A stretch of 64,000 nt of DNA from Symmetrospora coprosmae (Eukaryota > Basidiomycota > Cystobasidiomycetes > Symmetrosporaceae): NCBI GenBank assembly GCA_008802785.1, contig VUYT01000031.1:155120-219119 (forward strand). Direction: 5' to 3'. A program made the position numbers and the translations under genes. Positions 11,779-22,046 of the stretch are shown one piece after another; position 1 is the stretch's first letter, and the number at the start of each line of letters is the position of its first letter. The notes under the pieces were generated by a model. The model saw only the letters and a list, made by a program, of their open reading frames with translations. It ran no database searches and had not been told where the DNA came from.

Positions 11779-12713
11779 TTACTCCGATCCACTCCAGTCC
11801 ACACGCGCAGGCCCGCTAATCTCTCGCTTGGGCTTCTTCTTCGGAGGCGGCTTCTTAGGTGGGGGCTTTTTCGGAGGGGGCTTCTTGGGAGCTGGCTTCT
11901 TGGGCGGCGGCGGAGGAGGTGATGGAGTCTTTACGAGTGCGAGATCGTCGTCAACTTTTCGCCTTGCTTCGAACATGCTAGGATTCGGAGAAGCACTTAC
12001 CCCTGGTTCACAGAGTGCACCGAGGGGCTGACTGCACCCTTGTGGCGGCACGTTGATGCTGTTGATGCTGTACAGCGCAATGCATGTCCCTTGGTAGTTG
12101 TCCGTGTTCCACGAGCGGATCCAGGCCCCCACTCCACCGGTCATGGAGGTGGCTTGACCCCAGTTGTACGCCTGGAACAGACAATGGAAAGTGCATTGAG
12201 CAAGTGCGATTCTTACTCATGCTGACGAGTGGGCGATCTACTCACGTCGATAGCGGCAAGCTGCTTGCCTGGTCCGCAAGCTGCTGCTGCCGCGTCCCTT
12301 GTGAAAGCTCCGGGAATGAACGTGAGAGGGTGCGTCGTAGGTGGAGGTAGGATCTGCCTCTCGTGCAGGCTGAGGGCCTTTCTCTGTTCCCTCTCCTCCT
12401 CTTCCCTTCTCTCCGATGGTCCACTGCGTGCCCTCTGTAGTGATGGTCGTCGGCCAGGGAGCCGGTCCTGGTCATCTGGCTGGCTGGCATGCGAGGCGTA
12501 ATACAAGGGACCTTCCGAGCTGCGTTGAAGTGGCAGTGGAAGAGGAGTTGCGCTGACAGCCCCTGTATGAGCGCAATGTCCATCGCTGAGGGACAGGCGC
12601 AGCACAGGCGAAGTGTGACTCAAGCAGAGGGCGAAGAAAAGCCACGCTGCGCAGCGTGCAGGGCCGGGCAGAGACGTTGGTGTCGTCGTGCCAGACGATG
12701 TCGACCTTGTCAT
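11779..12713 (-). CDS. Predicted secreted protein with Lys-Pro repeat tail
   Basis: Start ATG 12713. Residues 22-42 or so (CAAWLFFALCLSHTSPVLRL) form a signal peptide or signal anchor after a 21-residue polar lead. Exon 1 is 12713-12246, intron 12245-12172 (GTGAGT to CCAG), exon 2 from 12171. The spliced junction reads AAIDAYNWGQATSM. The conserved-looking core has a Cys, CGPGKQLAAID, AWIRSWNTDNYQGTC and PQGCSQPLGALCEPG, loosely reminiscent of a C-type-lectin-like or other small disulfide domain; that is a weak inference. The C-terminus consists of repeated KKPPP units. A perfect GTAAGT donor after CEPG opens a possible 72-nt in-phase third intron (about 12004-11933). It may be wall-associated. 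Confidence 0.6.
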
Positions 12714-13635
12714 GACTGGCGGGTGAAGGAGCTGGTACGGTCCCAGGCGGGGAAGAGCGAGTGCCAGACTCGCTGGATCCGTCGAGGGAAGGAGGAGAAT
12801 GTTCCTCTGATCAGCCCAGCTGACCGGCGGCACTCGTCGGAGAAGCAGTACGCGAGGGGAGATGGAGCGAGTGTCGAGGAGGTAGAAGGATGTGCTGACG
12901 CCCCCCGGGCTCTCTTGTGTTTCAGCCTGAAGAGGCGGGCGGGCCTGGCGAGCTCGCTTTTCACACCGCAAACCGCATCCCGGAGCTCAGACCGCGGCTC
13001 ACGCGCGGAGCTCGAGAGTTGCGGGAGGCCGCGCTCTCATGTTGACGTGTTTGCCTCCTCTTCGGCGGCGATTTGGAATCGGACTGGCAGAATCCGTCGA
13101 AGCGCGGGCGTGGCTTTGCCCCATCACCTTCGCAGCGCAGGCATATCAATCTGGACCGAGCAAGATCAGCGTGCTCTCAGTTGTGCACAACGCGACACGA
13201 TGCGATATGCGATGCAGGTCCATTGCATCGTCCTCGTATCGTCTTCCTCAGACAGGTAGTGCGTCACACAGAACGTCAGCTGTGCGCGACACGCCGGCAG
13301 AGCCAATGATCGTGCGAACTCGCTCCTGACGTCCTGGCTATCTATGCATGGGCTCTGCTGCAATCATCGTGAAAGACTCTGATCTCTGCATTGCAGATCC
13401 GCAACTGATCTGGATTGGCGAGATGCGAAGGGCTCCTGATCGGATGGCCGTAAATGATATTGCCCGGACGAGGTTTCCGCTCATCATCCCGGGAGGACAC
13501 GACATTCTTCTAACTCTCCTGCTGTTCCCGTACAGATTACTGACTGACAAAGAGTCCATGACCACTTCTGATGCGCTCCTGTCACTGCGAAACTGCGAGA
13601 TACTGACTGCACTGATGGACGTCTCGACCTTCTCC
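12714..13635. other. Gene-poor interval
   Basis: These 922 bases lie upstream of the secreted protein at 11779-12713 and downstream of the CFEM-like gene. Open frames cross it on both strands but show neither splice structure nor a domain and look like GC-driven chance frames. No repeat or RNA gene recognised. Confidence 0.35.
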
Positions 13636-14564
13636 TCAGAGGCCCACCGCCGTGAAGAAGGCGCAAAAGGCGCAGACGACAAAGACAAAGAAGACGCCCG
13701 AGGCGGTACCGACGACTTTGTTCATGACGGCGTCGCTGGTGTGCTGCACTTCGGCCGTTGCCAGGTGGGTGGCCTGGACTTGTCCTTCTTGCGCCTCTGC
13801 GCGGACGGGGTCTGTTGCGGCAGAGGCAGCCGTAGCATTGCTGGAACCGACCTTGCGAGCGTGCACACCCGCAGAAGCGGAGCTTGAAGCGGGCGAGGAC
13901 GGACTCGGAGCTGAGTCGGAGACAATGATGGGGTATGCGATGTCCCCGCTGCTCTTGATGTCGTATCCTGCTGCGATGCATCGAGGCAGGGCGGCTGTGG
14001 GGAAGGCGACCGCTTAGTTGCGGCGTCCGCACCGTAGATACGCAAGAAACGGCTGATTTACATTCAATGTACCTGGCCAGCGGCAACGTGTCACCAGAGC
14101 CTTCATTGAGGACGAACGGATCGCACTTGGCGCATCTGCGAAGGGCGCGTTGGAGAAACGGCCTCAGTCTCAAAAGATGCACGTGCACTCTGGATGACGC
14201 GAATCGGCGCGAGAGGGGACGCACTGGATGAGCGTGTTGAAGACGTCTGGGGGGCAGACGCAGGACGCCCAGCCGTCACACTGCAAGAGGTCGGCGCTGC
14301 GGGCATCGCAGGAGCTGCGGTGATGGTTGCAGCAGCATTCAGCAAATTAATTCTTGGAGGTCCGACCGCGCGCGTGGGTCCAAGCTGGGCCAGAGGAGAG
14401 GGACAAGCGACCCACATCTTGCAGTCGCCCTTGAGGGATAGCATCGATGGAGGGAGGACCTGTCTTCGCTGCAGGTGAGCAGCTGCTGGACGTTGGTGTG
14501 CTCGAGCGCCAAGTGCAAAGACGGCCGACAGGAGAAACAGGGCAGGCGGGGCAAGAGCGAGCAT
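13636..14564 (-). CDS. CFEM-like cysteine-rich surface protein, GPI-type C-terminus
   Basis: Start ATG 14564 opens a clear signal peptide (MLALAPPALFLLSAVFALG, cut near ARAHQ). The next exon is reached by a GTGGGT donor and a CGCAG acceptor. It gives CKISCDAR..LLQCDGWASCVCPPDVF..IQCV, that is C-x3-C-x9-C-x4-C-x-C-x10-C, typical of CFEM-like fungal modules. A further intron (GTGCAT to CGCAG, near 14175-14129) joins PECTCAKCDPF. A Ser/Ala/Thr-rich stalk follows. The C-terminus is a hydrophobic block (GVFFVFVVCAFCAFFTAVGL), fitting a GPI-anchor signal or a terminal transmembrane helix. One junction (about 14085-13995) is ambiguous. CFEM proteins often bind haem or act at the wall or host interface; which applies is not visible. 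Confidence 0.7.
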
Positions 14565-15779
14565 GGGGATGTATCGACGAAGGAGCGACTGGGGTGAGCA
14601 AGTGCGGGTGAGATAGAGATGTGCGATGAAGCAGAGCAGAGCTGCACACGACACGAAGTCGGTCCGGGCGGACTGTATTATAGCTTTCACCGCACCAGAG
14701 TCGCGAAATTGCCCCGCCCTCTGCCAGTGTCTCGCGATGTCATCTTGAGCGGGTCCGCAACGGGCTGGGCCCTTTGATGCCCTCAGCAAAGGTGACTCCG
14801 CCCATAGCAACCAGCCAGGCTTATCGGTCGCTGCAGGTGGCAGCTGCAGGAAAGGCCATCCGTCGCATCCGCGTGGCTGGCCTGCCGTCGTAGCCGCGCG
14901 GGCACTATATGCAGAAGCACGGGCCCGCATAGGAGACAAGGCAACGAAGCCTTCAACGGAGCTGCTCCGGTCTGCCGGACTCCGCTTCGGGGACTCAGAA
15001 CGGCGGAGAAGGCCCATCCACGTTCAGTCCTCGCAGGCCAGTCCTCAGCGAATGTGCAGCGGAGCACCTCGTCATGCGCGATCTGCGCAACTGCGTTTCT
15101 CACGGTCACGGCTCCTCCATAATACTGTACTTCCATTACGTATCCGCGTATCCGCGTGTCTGCATCTCATCGCGCTGTTACGCTTCTGTGCACAGCGCAG
15201 CCTCGAGTACGGTCGGTGGGTACTGTCGTTTACGTCTGCACTTTAGGGCTGCAGAACACCATCTTCCGTCGCGGTCAGCCAGAGGACCTGCTCAGAGACG
15301 GCCGAAGAGGGTCTGGGCAGCGCGAGCTGAGCCGTTGGACAAGTCCGATACCATCAGAACCGCGGAACGGCCAACAACACAAAACGCCATACCACGCAGT
15401 AACAGCGAGGCGTGCCGCGACCGGACGCGCCCGGCAAGACAATGCAGGCGGAACCATCTGGCGCGAGGATTCGCCGTAGAGGCTCAGCCGACATGGACTC
15501 GCGACCCTCTGGGCAGACATCGAAGGACCAGCCACATGCTGCGCGCTGGCGCTTGAAGGGACCAGCTGAATCAGTCACGGCCGAGGTCAGGTGCCTTCAG
15601 CCAGACTTCCGTACTCCTGCTTTCAGTGCCTCCGTGCCATTGCAGGAAGCTTGAGAACATCAGGAGTGCAGCAACTCCATTTGTTTGCTTTTTCGCAGTT
15701 GGCTGCGATACTGGCTACATGTGTGTCTCGGAAAGTTGGCCATAGAACAACGAGCTCGCGCCGTTTCTGAGACAGGCCT
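14565..15779. other. Gene-poor interval of 1.2 kb
   Basis: No gene can be supported here. The open frames present have no domain, no credible signal peptide and no splice continuity. A TGTATTATAGC stretch near 14672-14682 is a TATA-like candidate for the CFEM-like gene. A short unspliced noncoding transcript cannot be excluded. Confidence 0.35.
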
Positions 15780-16514
15780 TTACTTGCTGGGCGGGCGGCG
15801 CGTAGGCGGCTTTGTGCCCTCGTGCTCTACATGAAGGAAGACAGGCGCATCCGCAGACGGTCAGCGATTGCAGCTGAATGCATGTGTCTCTGGGTGTCTG
15901 GTATGCACTCACCAGTCTCCTTGTCGGAGCCGCCCATCGCGAGGTCGTGTCCCTCAGGATTGAGCTTGCCGAGGCCGCCGCTCTTCTGGCTGGGCAGGCT
16001 TGACTTTGCCTGTTGCCGTGGCCGCAAAAGTGCACACAGGGCACAGGAGAGAGTCACACGTCAGCAGCTACTCTGGCAGCACAGCCGGCCAAATTGCGAC
16101 CATCATCAACGCACCATTGCCTTGCCGAGCTGGTCTGGCTCGCCCGTCTTGCGGTAGTTGAAGAAGGCAAGGGCCCCAATGGCGAGGGCAAAGGCGGACG
16201 CGACGGGGATGAAGTTTGAGCGGCCCGCTGCTGTCGCTGCCTTTGTGGTCGCGTCGGCGCCAGGGTTGGGCGGGTTGCTCTGGAAGCGCCTGCAGATGGA
16301 GAGAAGGCAGGCTCGGGGAAGGTGGCGGGATACCGAGGAGGCGGAGCAGTGAATAGAGACGTGGTAGATTCAGAGTGCCATCGCAGAGCAGATGCAGCTG
16401 CCTATCCGTCATCCCTGAGCACCGGACTCACTTCGCGAAGGTCGCCCCGGGCGCGGCTGATCGGCGGCCGGCGATTGGCGCTGCGCTGCGTGCGGTTCGG
16501 GTGAGTGCCTGCAT
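15780..16514 (-). CDS. Small mitochondrial inner-membrane-type protein
   Basis: Four short exons assemble a 133-residue protein. ATG 16514 starts MQALTRTARSAAPIAGRRSA, a classic Arg/Ala/Ser-rich mitochondrial presequence. After a GTGAGT/CTGCAG intron the protein continues KRFQSNPPNPG, then one hydrophobic span (FIPVASAFALAIGALAFF), then NYRKTGEPDQLGKAM. A third exon follows GCAACAG and reads AKSSLPSQKSGGLGK. The last exon follows ATGTAG and ends RRPPSK at 15780. All four junctions keep frame. The layout (presequence, single span, short hydrophilic tail) is typical of small inner-membrane assembly or respiratory-complex accessory proteins. No specific family recognised. Confidence 0.75.
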
Positions 16515-16920
16515 ACTGAGGTGAGGTAAGATACTGCGAGAGTGGGCGTGCTAGAGGAGCAAGTAAAGTGTTGGTGGTGCAGTGGAGCGGATCAAGGTGG
16601 CCGGGGCAGCTCTCTCGCTCTGCGTCATCTCACCCAGGCCAGATCGTCTGATCGCGAGGATAGGGGGAGACTGACGCTGGGCGACGCGACTGGCCGGTCT
16701 GCTCGACAGTGAAGGAGGTACAAGGGGGTGTGCACTACGAGCAGCCAGCAGCGCATTGCTTGGGCCTACTCCCTTCCAGTCTCTTTCTGTGTGTTGCCAT
16801 GTTTCTAGCTTTCATACACGCACAAGCTCCTACCGCACCGCTCATTTTACGTACATCCGCATCATGGTTTCGCATCTCCCGAGGTCGACCAGTCTCTATC
16901 GCTCACCACCTACGGACCCT
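16515..16920. other. Intergenic region
   Basis: These 406 bases lie between the stop of the phosphatidylserine decarboxylase gene and the start of the small mitochondrial protein, both on the minus strand. No coding segment or repeat recognised. Confidence 0.3.
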
Positions 16921-19098
16921 TCACTGCGCAGGTGCCTGCTCTACCTTTGCCTCTGCTGGCAACGGCCCAATCTTGCCGAGCGGTTCGCCCATCTTGATCT
17001 TTTCGCCCCGCTTGACGCAAAAGTGGAACCCTTCCTCGCCGTTCGAGGGCGCCTCGAAAATCATGACGATCGTGCTTCCAAGCCTGCGTCCACACCAAAT
17101 GCACGCAGAGGTGCCATGTCAGCCGATACTCGTTCGCATGCTTGCCTGGGACCGGGGCCGGGACGCACCAGAATCCGCCCATCTCCTCGCCGGCCTTGAG
17201 CATCTTGCCACCGAGCAGCGTCGATGATTTCGCATACGTTGCCTCGCTGTACTCGCCAACGAGCTGCTTCCTCTTCGCCGGGCTGTTTGTCTTGAGGTCG
17301 GCGTCGAAATTGATGCGGATCGAGCCGACGTTGGTCGCGCCGACGGGGACGTAGCTGAAGAAGCCGTGCTTCCACCTGCCGAGGAGGGCGACGCGCTCGT
17401 TGAGAACAAACAGGTCTTTAAGCAGGCGCGTCATGTATGGGCTGACGCTGAACAGCTCGCCTGCAAAGTGCCGGCGCCGCTCAACGACCCAGTTCACGGG
17501 CGAGTGGAAGCGGTGGTAGTCCCCCGGCGCGAGGTACACGACGCAAAAGTACATGCGGTTGCCTGGCTTGGGCACACCGCGCAGCGTCCAGTGCCCGGAG
17601 GAGGCGTCAAACGTCTGCGAGGCCAGCTTGAGCTGCTCGCCGAATGTGTGCTGGTTCGTCGCAGAATCCCCGCCGTCCAGCGACGAGTCGGTCGTTGACC
17701 GCCCGGTCGTCTGGGAAGGGAGCGAAGCGTCGTGCGCCTCCTTGTGAGGTGTGATGATGCTCTGCGAGCTCGAGCTGCCTCCCTCCTGCCCGGGTTCCTG
17801 GTTCGCGTGCGCCTCGCCGCCCACGAGTTGGTCGACGGTGTAGTGCAGCCCATTCAGGTTTGCAAACTCGCGCTCGTCCACGACGGCCTCGTCCGACGTC
17901 TGCTCCTGTCCCGCTGCGATCCGCGCGTGCGTCTGTTCTGGCGCGGCCGACCGGTTCTTTGGCACTCCCGACCCTGCTGCCTGTCCCGCACCGGAGAGGA
18001 GCTGGTCGAGCGAGTACGTGACGCCCTTGACCTGCTCGACGCGTCTGTTCTCGATGTAGCCAAAATTGACGACGCGCCCGTCTGCAGGGCTGACGAGGTC
18101 GTACTGGTCGCTGTGGATGGGCCGGACCCCGTCCTTCAGGCGGCGCATGAAGAACTCGGACAAGGAGCGGTAGTTGCGCAGGTCTTCGTCGGCGCATTCC
18201 GACAGGTTCACCCCAAAGATCCAGGAGTAGAGCTTGTACCCTGGGACGCGGAACCAGACGGGCAGCGTGTATTCGTTGAGCGCACCGTAGATGCGCGAGA
18301 TGGTCCGCAAGGGCAGGGCGCCAATGACGTGGACCTGCGTGCAGGTCAATATAGAGGTCTGGGTGGTCAGCGTCTGGACAGACACGCAAGCGGTAGCGTG
18401 AGCCCGGGAGCAACAGGTGCGCCGGGTGCTCCATACGTCCTTGGACGCTCATGCATCCGTCGCCCGGCGCCCAGAAAGGCGGAGCAGCCGCAGATTACCC
18501 ACTTGCCAGGGCCCCTTCACGCTGGGCATGTTGTCCTCTGTCGAGTCATACGTGCCATCTCTAAAGTCCGGATGCGAGTGTGACGACTGCTGCCTGGACT
18601 GCTTCCAGAGTGTCAGCCCGGCGAGCACGGCAATCCCGCCTGCGATGGGCAGAGGGCGCCAGCGGATGGGCGTTGTGTTCCACGAGTGCCGCATGCGGGC
18701 TGTGCGAATGCGCAGTTCCGCGGTGAGGCATGAGAGCGTCAGCTACGTGGCTTGACCATGCGCGTCGCCATGGGGCTCCCTCGACAAGCAGCCCGGATGG
18801 GCCGGAACGCACCGCTCCACGGTGCCTGGCTCTTGCTCCCGCTAGCTGAGGGACCCGCAGCGCCGGCGGCGGTCTTGCTTATGGGAGCCTTGCTGCTGCC
18901 ACCAGGCTCGGAGCCCGGACCAGGCGGCGGCGTAGGCGGCGTGGACGTTGTCAATGCCCGCCGATGACGAGGAAGAGCGCCTCGACCCTGGAGCCGTGCA
19001 TGGTGGACGAAGGCTGCATGCGACGGCGACGGCGACGGGCCAACACGAAGAAGCACGCTCGCCCTGGCCGCTGCCATGGAAGGGCTCGCACTGCTCAT
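16921..19098 (-). CDS. PSD1: Phosphatidylserine decarboxylase, mitochondrial
   Basis: Converts phosphatidylserine to phosphatidylethanolamine at the inner mitochondrial membrane using a pyruvoyl group made by self-cleavage. Exon 1 (from ATG 19098 or 19077) encodes an Arg/Ala-rich presequence and a Pro/Gly/Ser linker. Exon 2 (about 18705-18508) carries the membrane anchor PLPIAGGIAVLAGLTLW and ends GPWQ. Exon 3 starts VHVIGALPLR and holds SLSEFFMRRLKDGVRPI, VSPADGRV, GDYHRFHSP and LFVLNERVALLG. The last intron (GTGCGT to ACGCAG, about 17173-17088) falls just before the LGST self-cleavage motif, giving GGFWLGSTIVMIFEAP. An insert of about 110 residues lies between VSPADGRV and the catalytic core. 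The stop is at 16921. The identification is firm. Confidence 0.95.
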
Positions 19099-19492
19099 CT
19101 GTCTATTATACCGTATGTGCAGCGTTGTCCTGCGGTGAGCCACGGTCGGCCAATTTCCGGTCGGGCAACGCGGCTGCTGCCTGGGTAGGACGGACGGGCG
19201 GGATCTCCGGGGGCCGCGGAGACGGGGGCGGAGGGAGGAGCGGAAGCATGCACACAGGCTCATCGCCTCTGACAAGCTCCTCGACTACTGGACTGGCTCT
19301 CATCTCCCTTCGCTCTTTTCCGTCCGCATTATATTATACACTCGCCTTTCAGACGCAGCAGTCTAGCAGTCTATTCTCGACTGCTGCTGTTCTCCTTGTT
19401 GCAGCACTCGTCTTCCCCCCCAACTACGTGCGCTCCAACGCGCGCCCTCCGCCCGCCTCAAAGTCACGAGAAAGCAGCAACCGCAGCTGGAG
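19099..19492. promoter_or_regulatory. Divergent promoter, PSD1 / FYVE gene
   Basis: These 394 bases separate divergent start codons. GGTATAATAG (minus sense, about 19105-19114) sits immediately upstream of the PSD1 ATG, and CATTATATTATAC (about 19327-19339) sits about 155 bp upstream of the FYVE-gene ATG; both are TATA-like. Confidence 0.5.
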
Positions 19493-21653
19493 ATGACCAC
19501 CCAGCTCGACGACAGCTGCGGGTACGCCCTCACGGTATCGAGCAGAGCGAGAAGGGGCAATAGACCTCTGCACTGTCCCGCTGCTGTGAGTCACCACTCC
19601 TTGTTGCTCTCCAGCCAATCTTGCTCGTCCCATCTGTCGCCGCTGCCGCTGCTGCCGCCTCCTCCGCCTCCGCACGCATTTCACGCGGTTGTCTTGTCCT
19701 CGTCTTGTGGTAAGGCCGGGGTAAGGGGCGGCGGTCAGGGCGGGGGAAGGGACAGGGAAGGGAAGGTGGCAAAGAGCAGGCTGCAGCGCAATACCCATAC
19801 AATCCCTCAATTGCACATGTGCTGATTCCCGTCTTGCTACTAACTCTGTCCCCCATCTTCTGCTCACAGCTCCGACGAGATCGCCCTGCCTCGAACCTCC
19901 CCGCGCTTCACCTGCCTCCGTCCTACACCTCCGCCCCTAGCAACACCAGCCCGACACAGAGCAAACGCAGCTCAAGTACGAGCACAAGCACCCATGCAGG
20001 CCCACCTACCATTCCCATCGCACGGAGATACTCGCCTTCAGGGACGCCCTCCTCCGAGCTCCGCGGCAACCCTTTCGATGCACAGGGAGCATCCATGCCG
20101 GGAGAGCAGCGACGGGGAGCAATGACGCCCACGGGGACTGCTTCCATGTCAGGCTCCATTGCGAGCCTTCGCTCCCCGCTGTCGCCCAGCAGCAGCATCG
20201 CCACCTCGTCCATCACTTCACCGGCTGGCCCGAGTCAGTCGGCAGCGCCACAAGGCAAGATGCTCCCTAGAGCTGAATGGCATCCAGATGCGTCCACATC
20301 GCGCTGCTCCTACCGCGACTGCACTGCCGTCTTCCCACCTGTGCGCGCGTCGCCACCCTCCGCGTCCGCGTCCGCAGAGGAGGCTGCCCCAACAGGGCAG
20401 AAAGGCCTGCGCGCCCTGTCCGCATCCCTCGCGCACCTCGCGCACAACCCGCTCCGCTACCACCGCAGACACCACTGCCGCGCGTGCGGGCGCATCTACT
20501 GCGCTGCGCACTCGAGCAGCACCCTCCCGCTCGAAGTGGCGCCCGAGGACCGCGACTGCCCGGGTGCGCCTGGCCTGCCGTACGCAGCGGCGGCTGCAAG
20601 TGCAGACACAGAGCAGCAGGGCTCGCCGTTCATCATCGCGCGCATTACGGGCCGAAAGGGCTCCTGGACGCCTGGCGCGCCTGCGAGGGGAGCGGGAGCG
20701 GGGACGATGCTCACTCCACCGCTCTCTACGGACGGCAGCCCATCCGAGCACTACTTTGCCGGCGCCGGTACCAGCGCCGGCATGCCGGCTCCCGCTCCTA
20801 TTCCCACTCCTGCACCTGTGGTCAACGCGCGCGTCTGCGATGACTGTCACGTCTCGCTGCTTGTCGCTGCCTCCCTCGCGAGCATCAACCAGGCGGCTGT
20901 AGCGCAGCTGCAGAGCGGCAAGGCGTCCCCGCCTCTCGCACGCCGGCTGGCTGCTGGTCAGCGATCATCGTCTACTGCACGCGACGCACCGAGTCAGGTG
21001 CGCACCTCGGCGCCAGCGTCTGCCAGGCACTCGCCTGCAGCTAGCACGAGCACAAGTCCGAGCGCCACGACGGTCGTCGACCAGCGCGCGCGTCAGGAAT
21101 CCGGCGACAGCCTCGCTTCTGCCACTTCGTCGGCATGCGCCTCGACGTCGGCTTCGGCGTCGAGCAGCGCAGTCAGCCTAGACACTGCGGGGACCACGCC
21201 ACCTTCTGCGCCATCTGGAAAGATGTCGCCTCGCTCGCCGGCAGACGACAGTAGGCTTCTTGTCGCCGCCGCTGTTGACGGGCAGCACGCGGCAGCGCCT
21301 ACCACACTCATCGCTGGAGACGACGCTGCATCTCCGAGCATGGCGGAGCAGTACGGCGTGCCCCAGCGCCTGACTGCAGATGTCCAAGTGGAAGACCAGG
21401 CGCAGCTGAAGCAGCAGGCGCAAGCGCAAGCGCATTACACCCACGCACGGGTCGCTCAACTCGCAAGCAACCAGATGCACGTCTATGGCGAGGGCAATCC
21501 CGGCACATCGGGCCCGCCTGATAGCCTCGAGAGCTCCATCGGCTCCACTCCTGGAGCTGGGTGGACGTGGTCAACGTAAGTGGTTCTGCATCCACTTGTC
21601 AGATCAGGATCCGCGACTGACTGTCATCCCTCAACCTACGCAACAGGTTCTGA
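19493..21653 (+). CDS. FYVE-type zinc-finger protein (expanded domain)
   Basis: Probable phosphatidylinositol-3-phosphate-binding endosomal protein. Exon 1 is 19493-19585, intron 19586-19869 (GTGAGT to CTCACAG, with CTAAC before it), exon 2 19870-21575. A terminal intron (21576-21646, GTAAGT to ACAG) adds only Thr-Phe and the stop. FYVE hallmarks appear in order: WHPD (about 20278), a Cys pair in SRCSYRDC, RRHHCRACG (about 20466), YCAAH, and ARVCDDC (about 20830). Two features are atypical: about 40 residues separate the first Cys pair from RRHHCR, and about 100 lie before the last Cys pair. One canonical Cys is a His. The rest is Ser/Ala-rich with a Gln-rich C-terminus. FYVE identity is likely, lipid binding inferred. 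Confidence 0.8.
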
Positions 21654-22046
21654 GCATGCCACACTGGACATAACCCTTGCTGTCTTGGCGATCCAGCAGT
21701 GCAGGTCGCCTCGCTCGCCTGCTTGACCGTTCCCAGCAGTTCGTCCCAATATCATCGTTATCGCATCAGACGCATCTTTCGACAGTGTTTTGTTGTTCAT
21801 AGAGCTTTCATTCAGCATTGTCGGGTAGCATCGCATCCTTCGCACGCGGCCGATCAGGGTCGAGCAGTAGCAATTATAGACGTGGGGCGTAGTTCACTGC
21901 ACGTTCTCGACGAATATGAGCTGGAGTATGTCTTCCCAAGCCACTATGACAGACCGCAGTACCCTTCAAGATATGCTCGATTGTCCGACTTCCGCATTTG
22001 CTATCTTTCACGCTCGCCCAAGACTGCAAACGAGCGATGCTCGCGC
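21654..22046. other. Convergent intergenic region
   Basis: These 393 bases lie between the ends of the FYVE gene and GET3. No coding segment or RNA gene recognised. Confidence 0.35.

Noticed and set aside
12489-13259. 256-residue plus-strand open frame between the two secreted-protein genes
   Set aside because: It overlaps the signal-peptide exon of the minus-strand secreted protein on the opposite strand and has no domain, signal peptide or splice pattern.
13484-14224. Long open frame on the minus strand overlapping the CFEM-like gene
   Set aside because: It runs through two introns of that gene in the wrong frame; the spliced model gives a cysteine pattern and a membrane tail, this one gives only Arg-rich sequence.
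15074-15556. 160-residue plus-strand open frame in the gene-poor interval
   Set aside because: Arg-rich chance composition, no hydrophobic or domain structure; kept as unassigned sequence.
19819-19869. Signal peptide MLIPVLLLTLSPIFCS at the start of the FYVE protein
   Set aside because: This stretch is the pyrimidine-rich 3' end of an intron with CTAAC branch site and CTCACAG acceptor; the true start is ATG 19493 in the upstream exon, which joins in phase.
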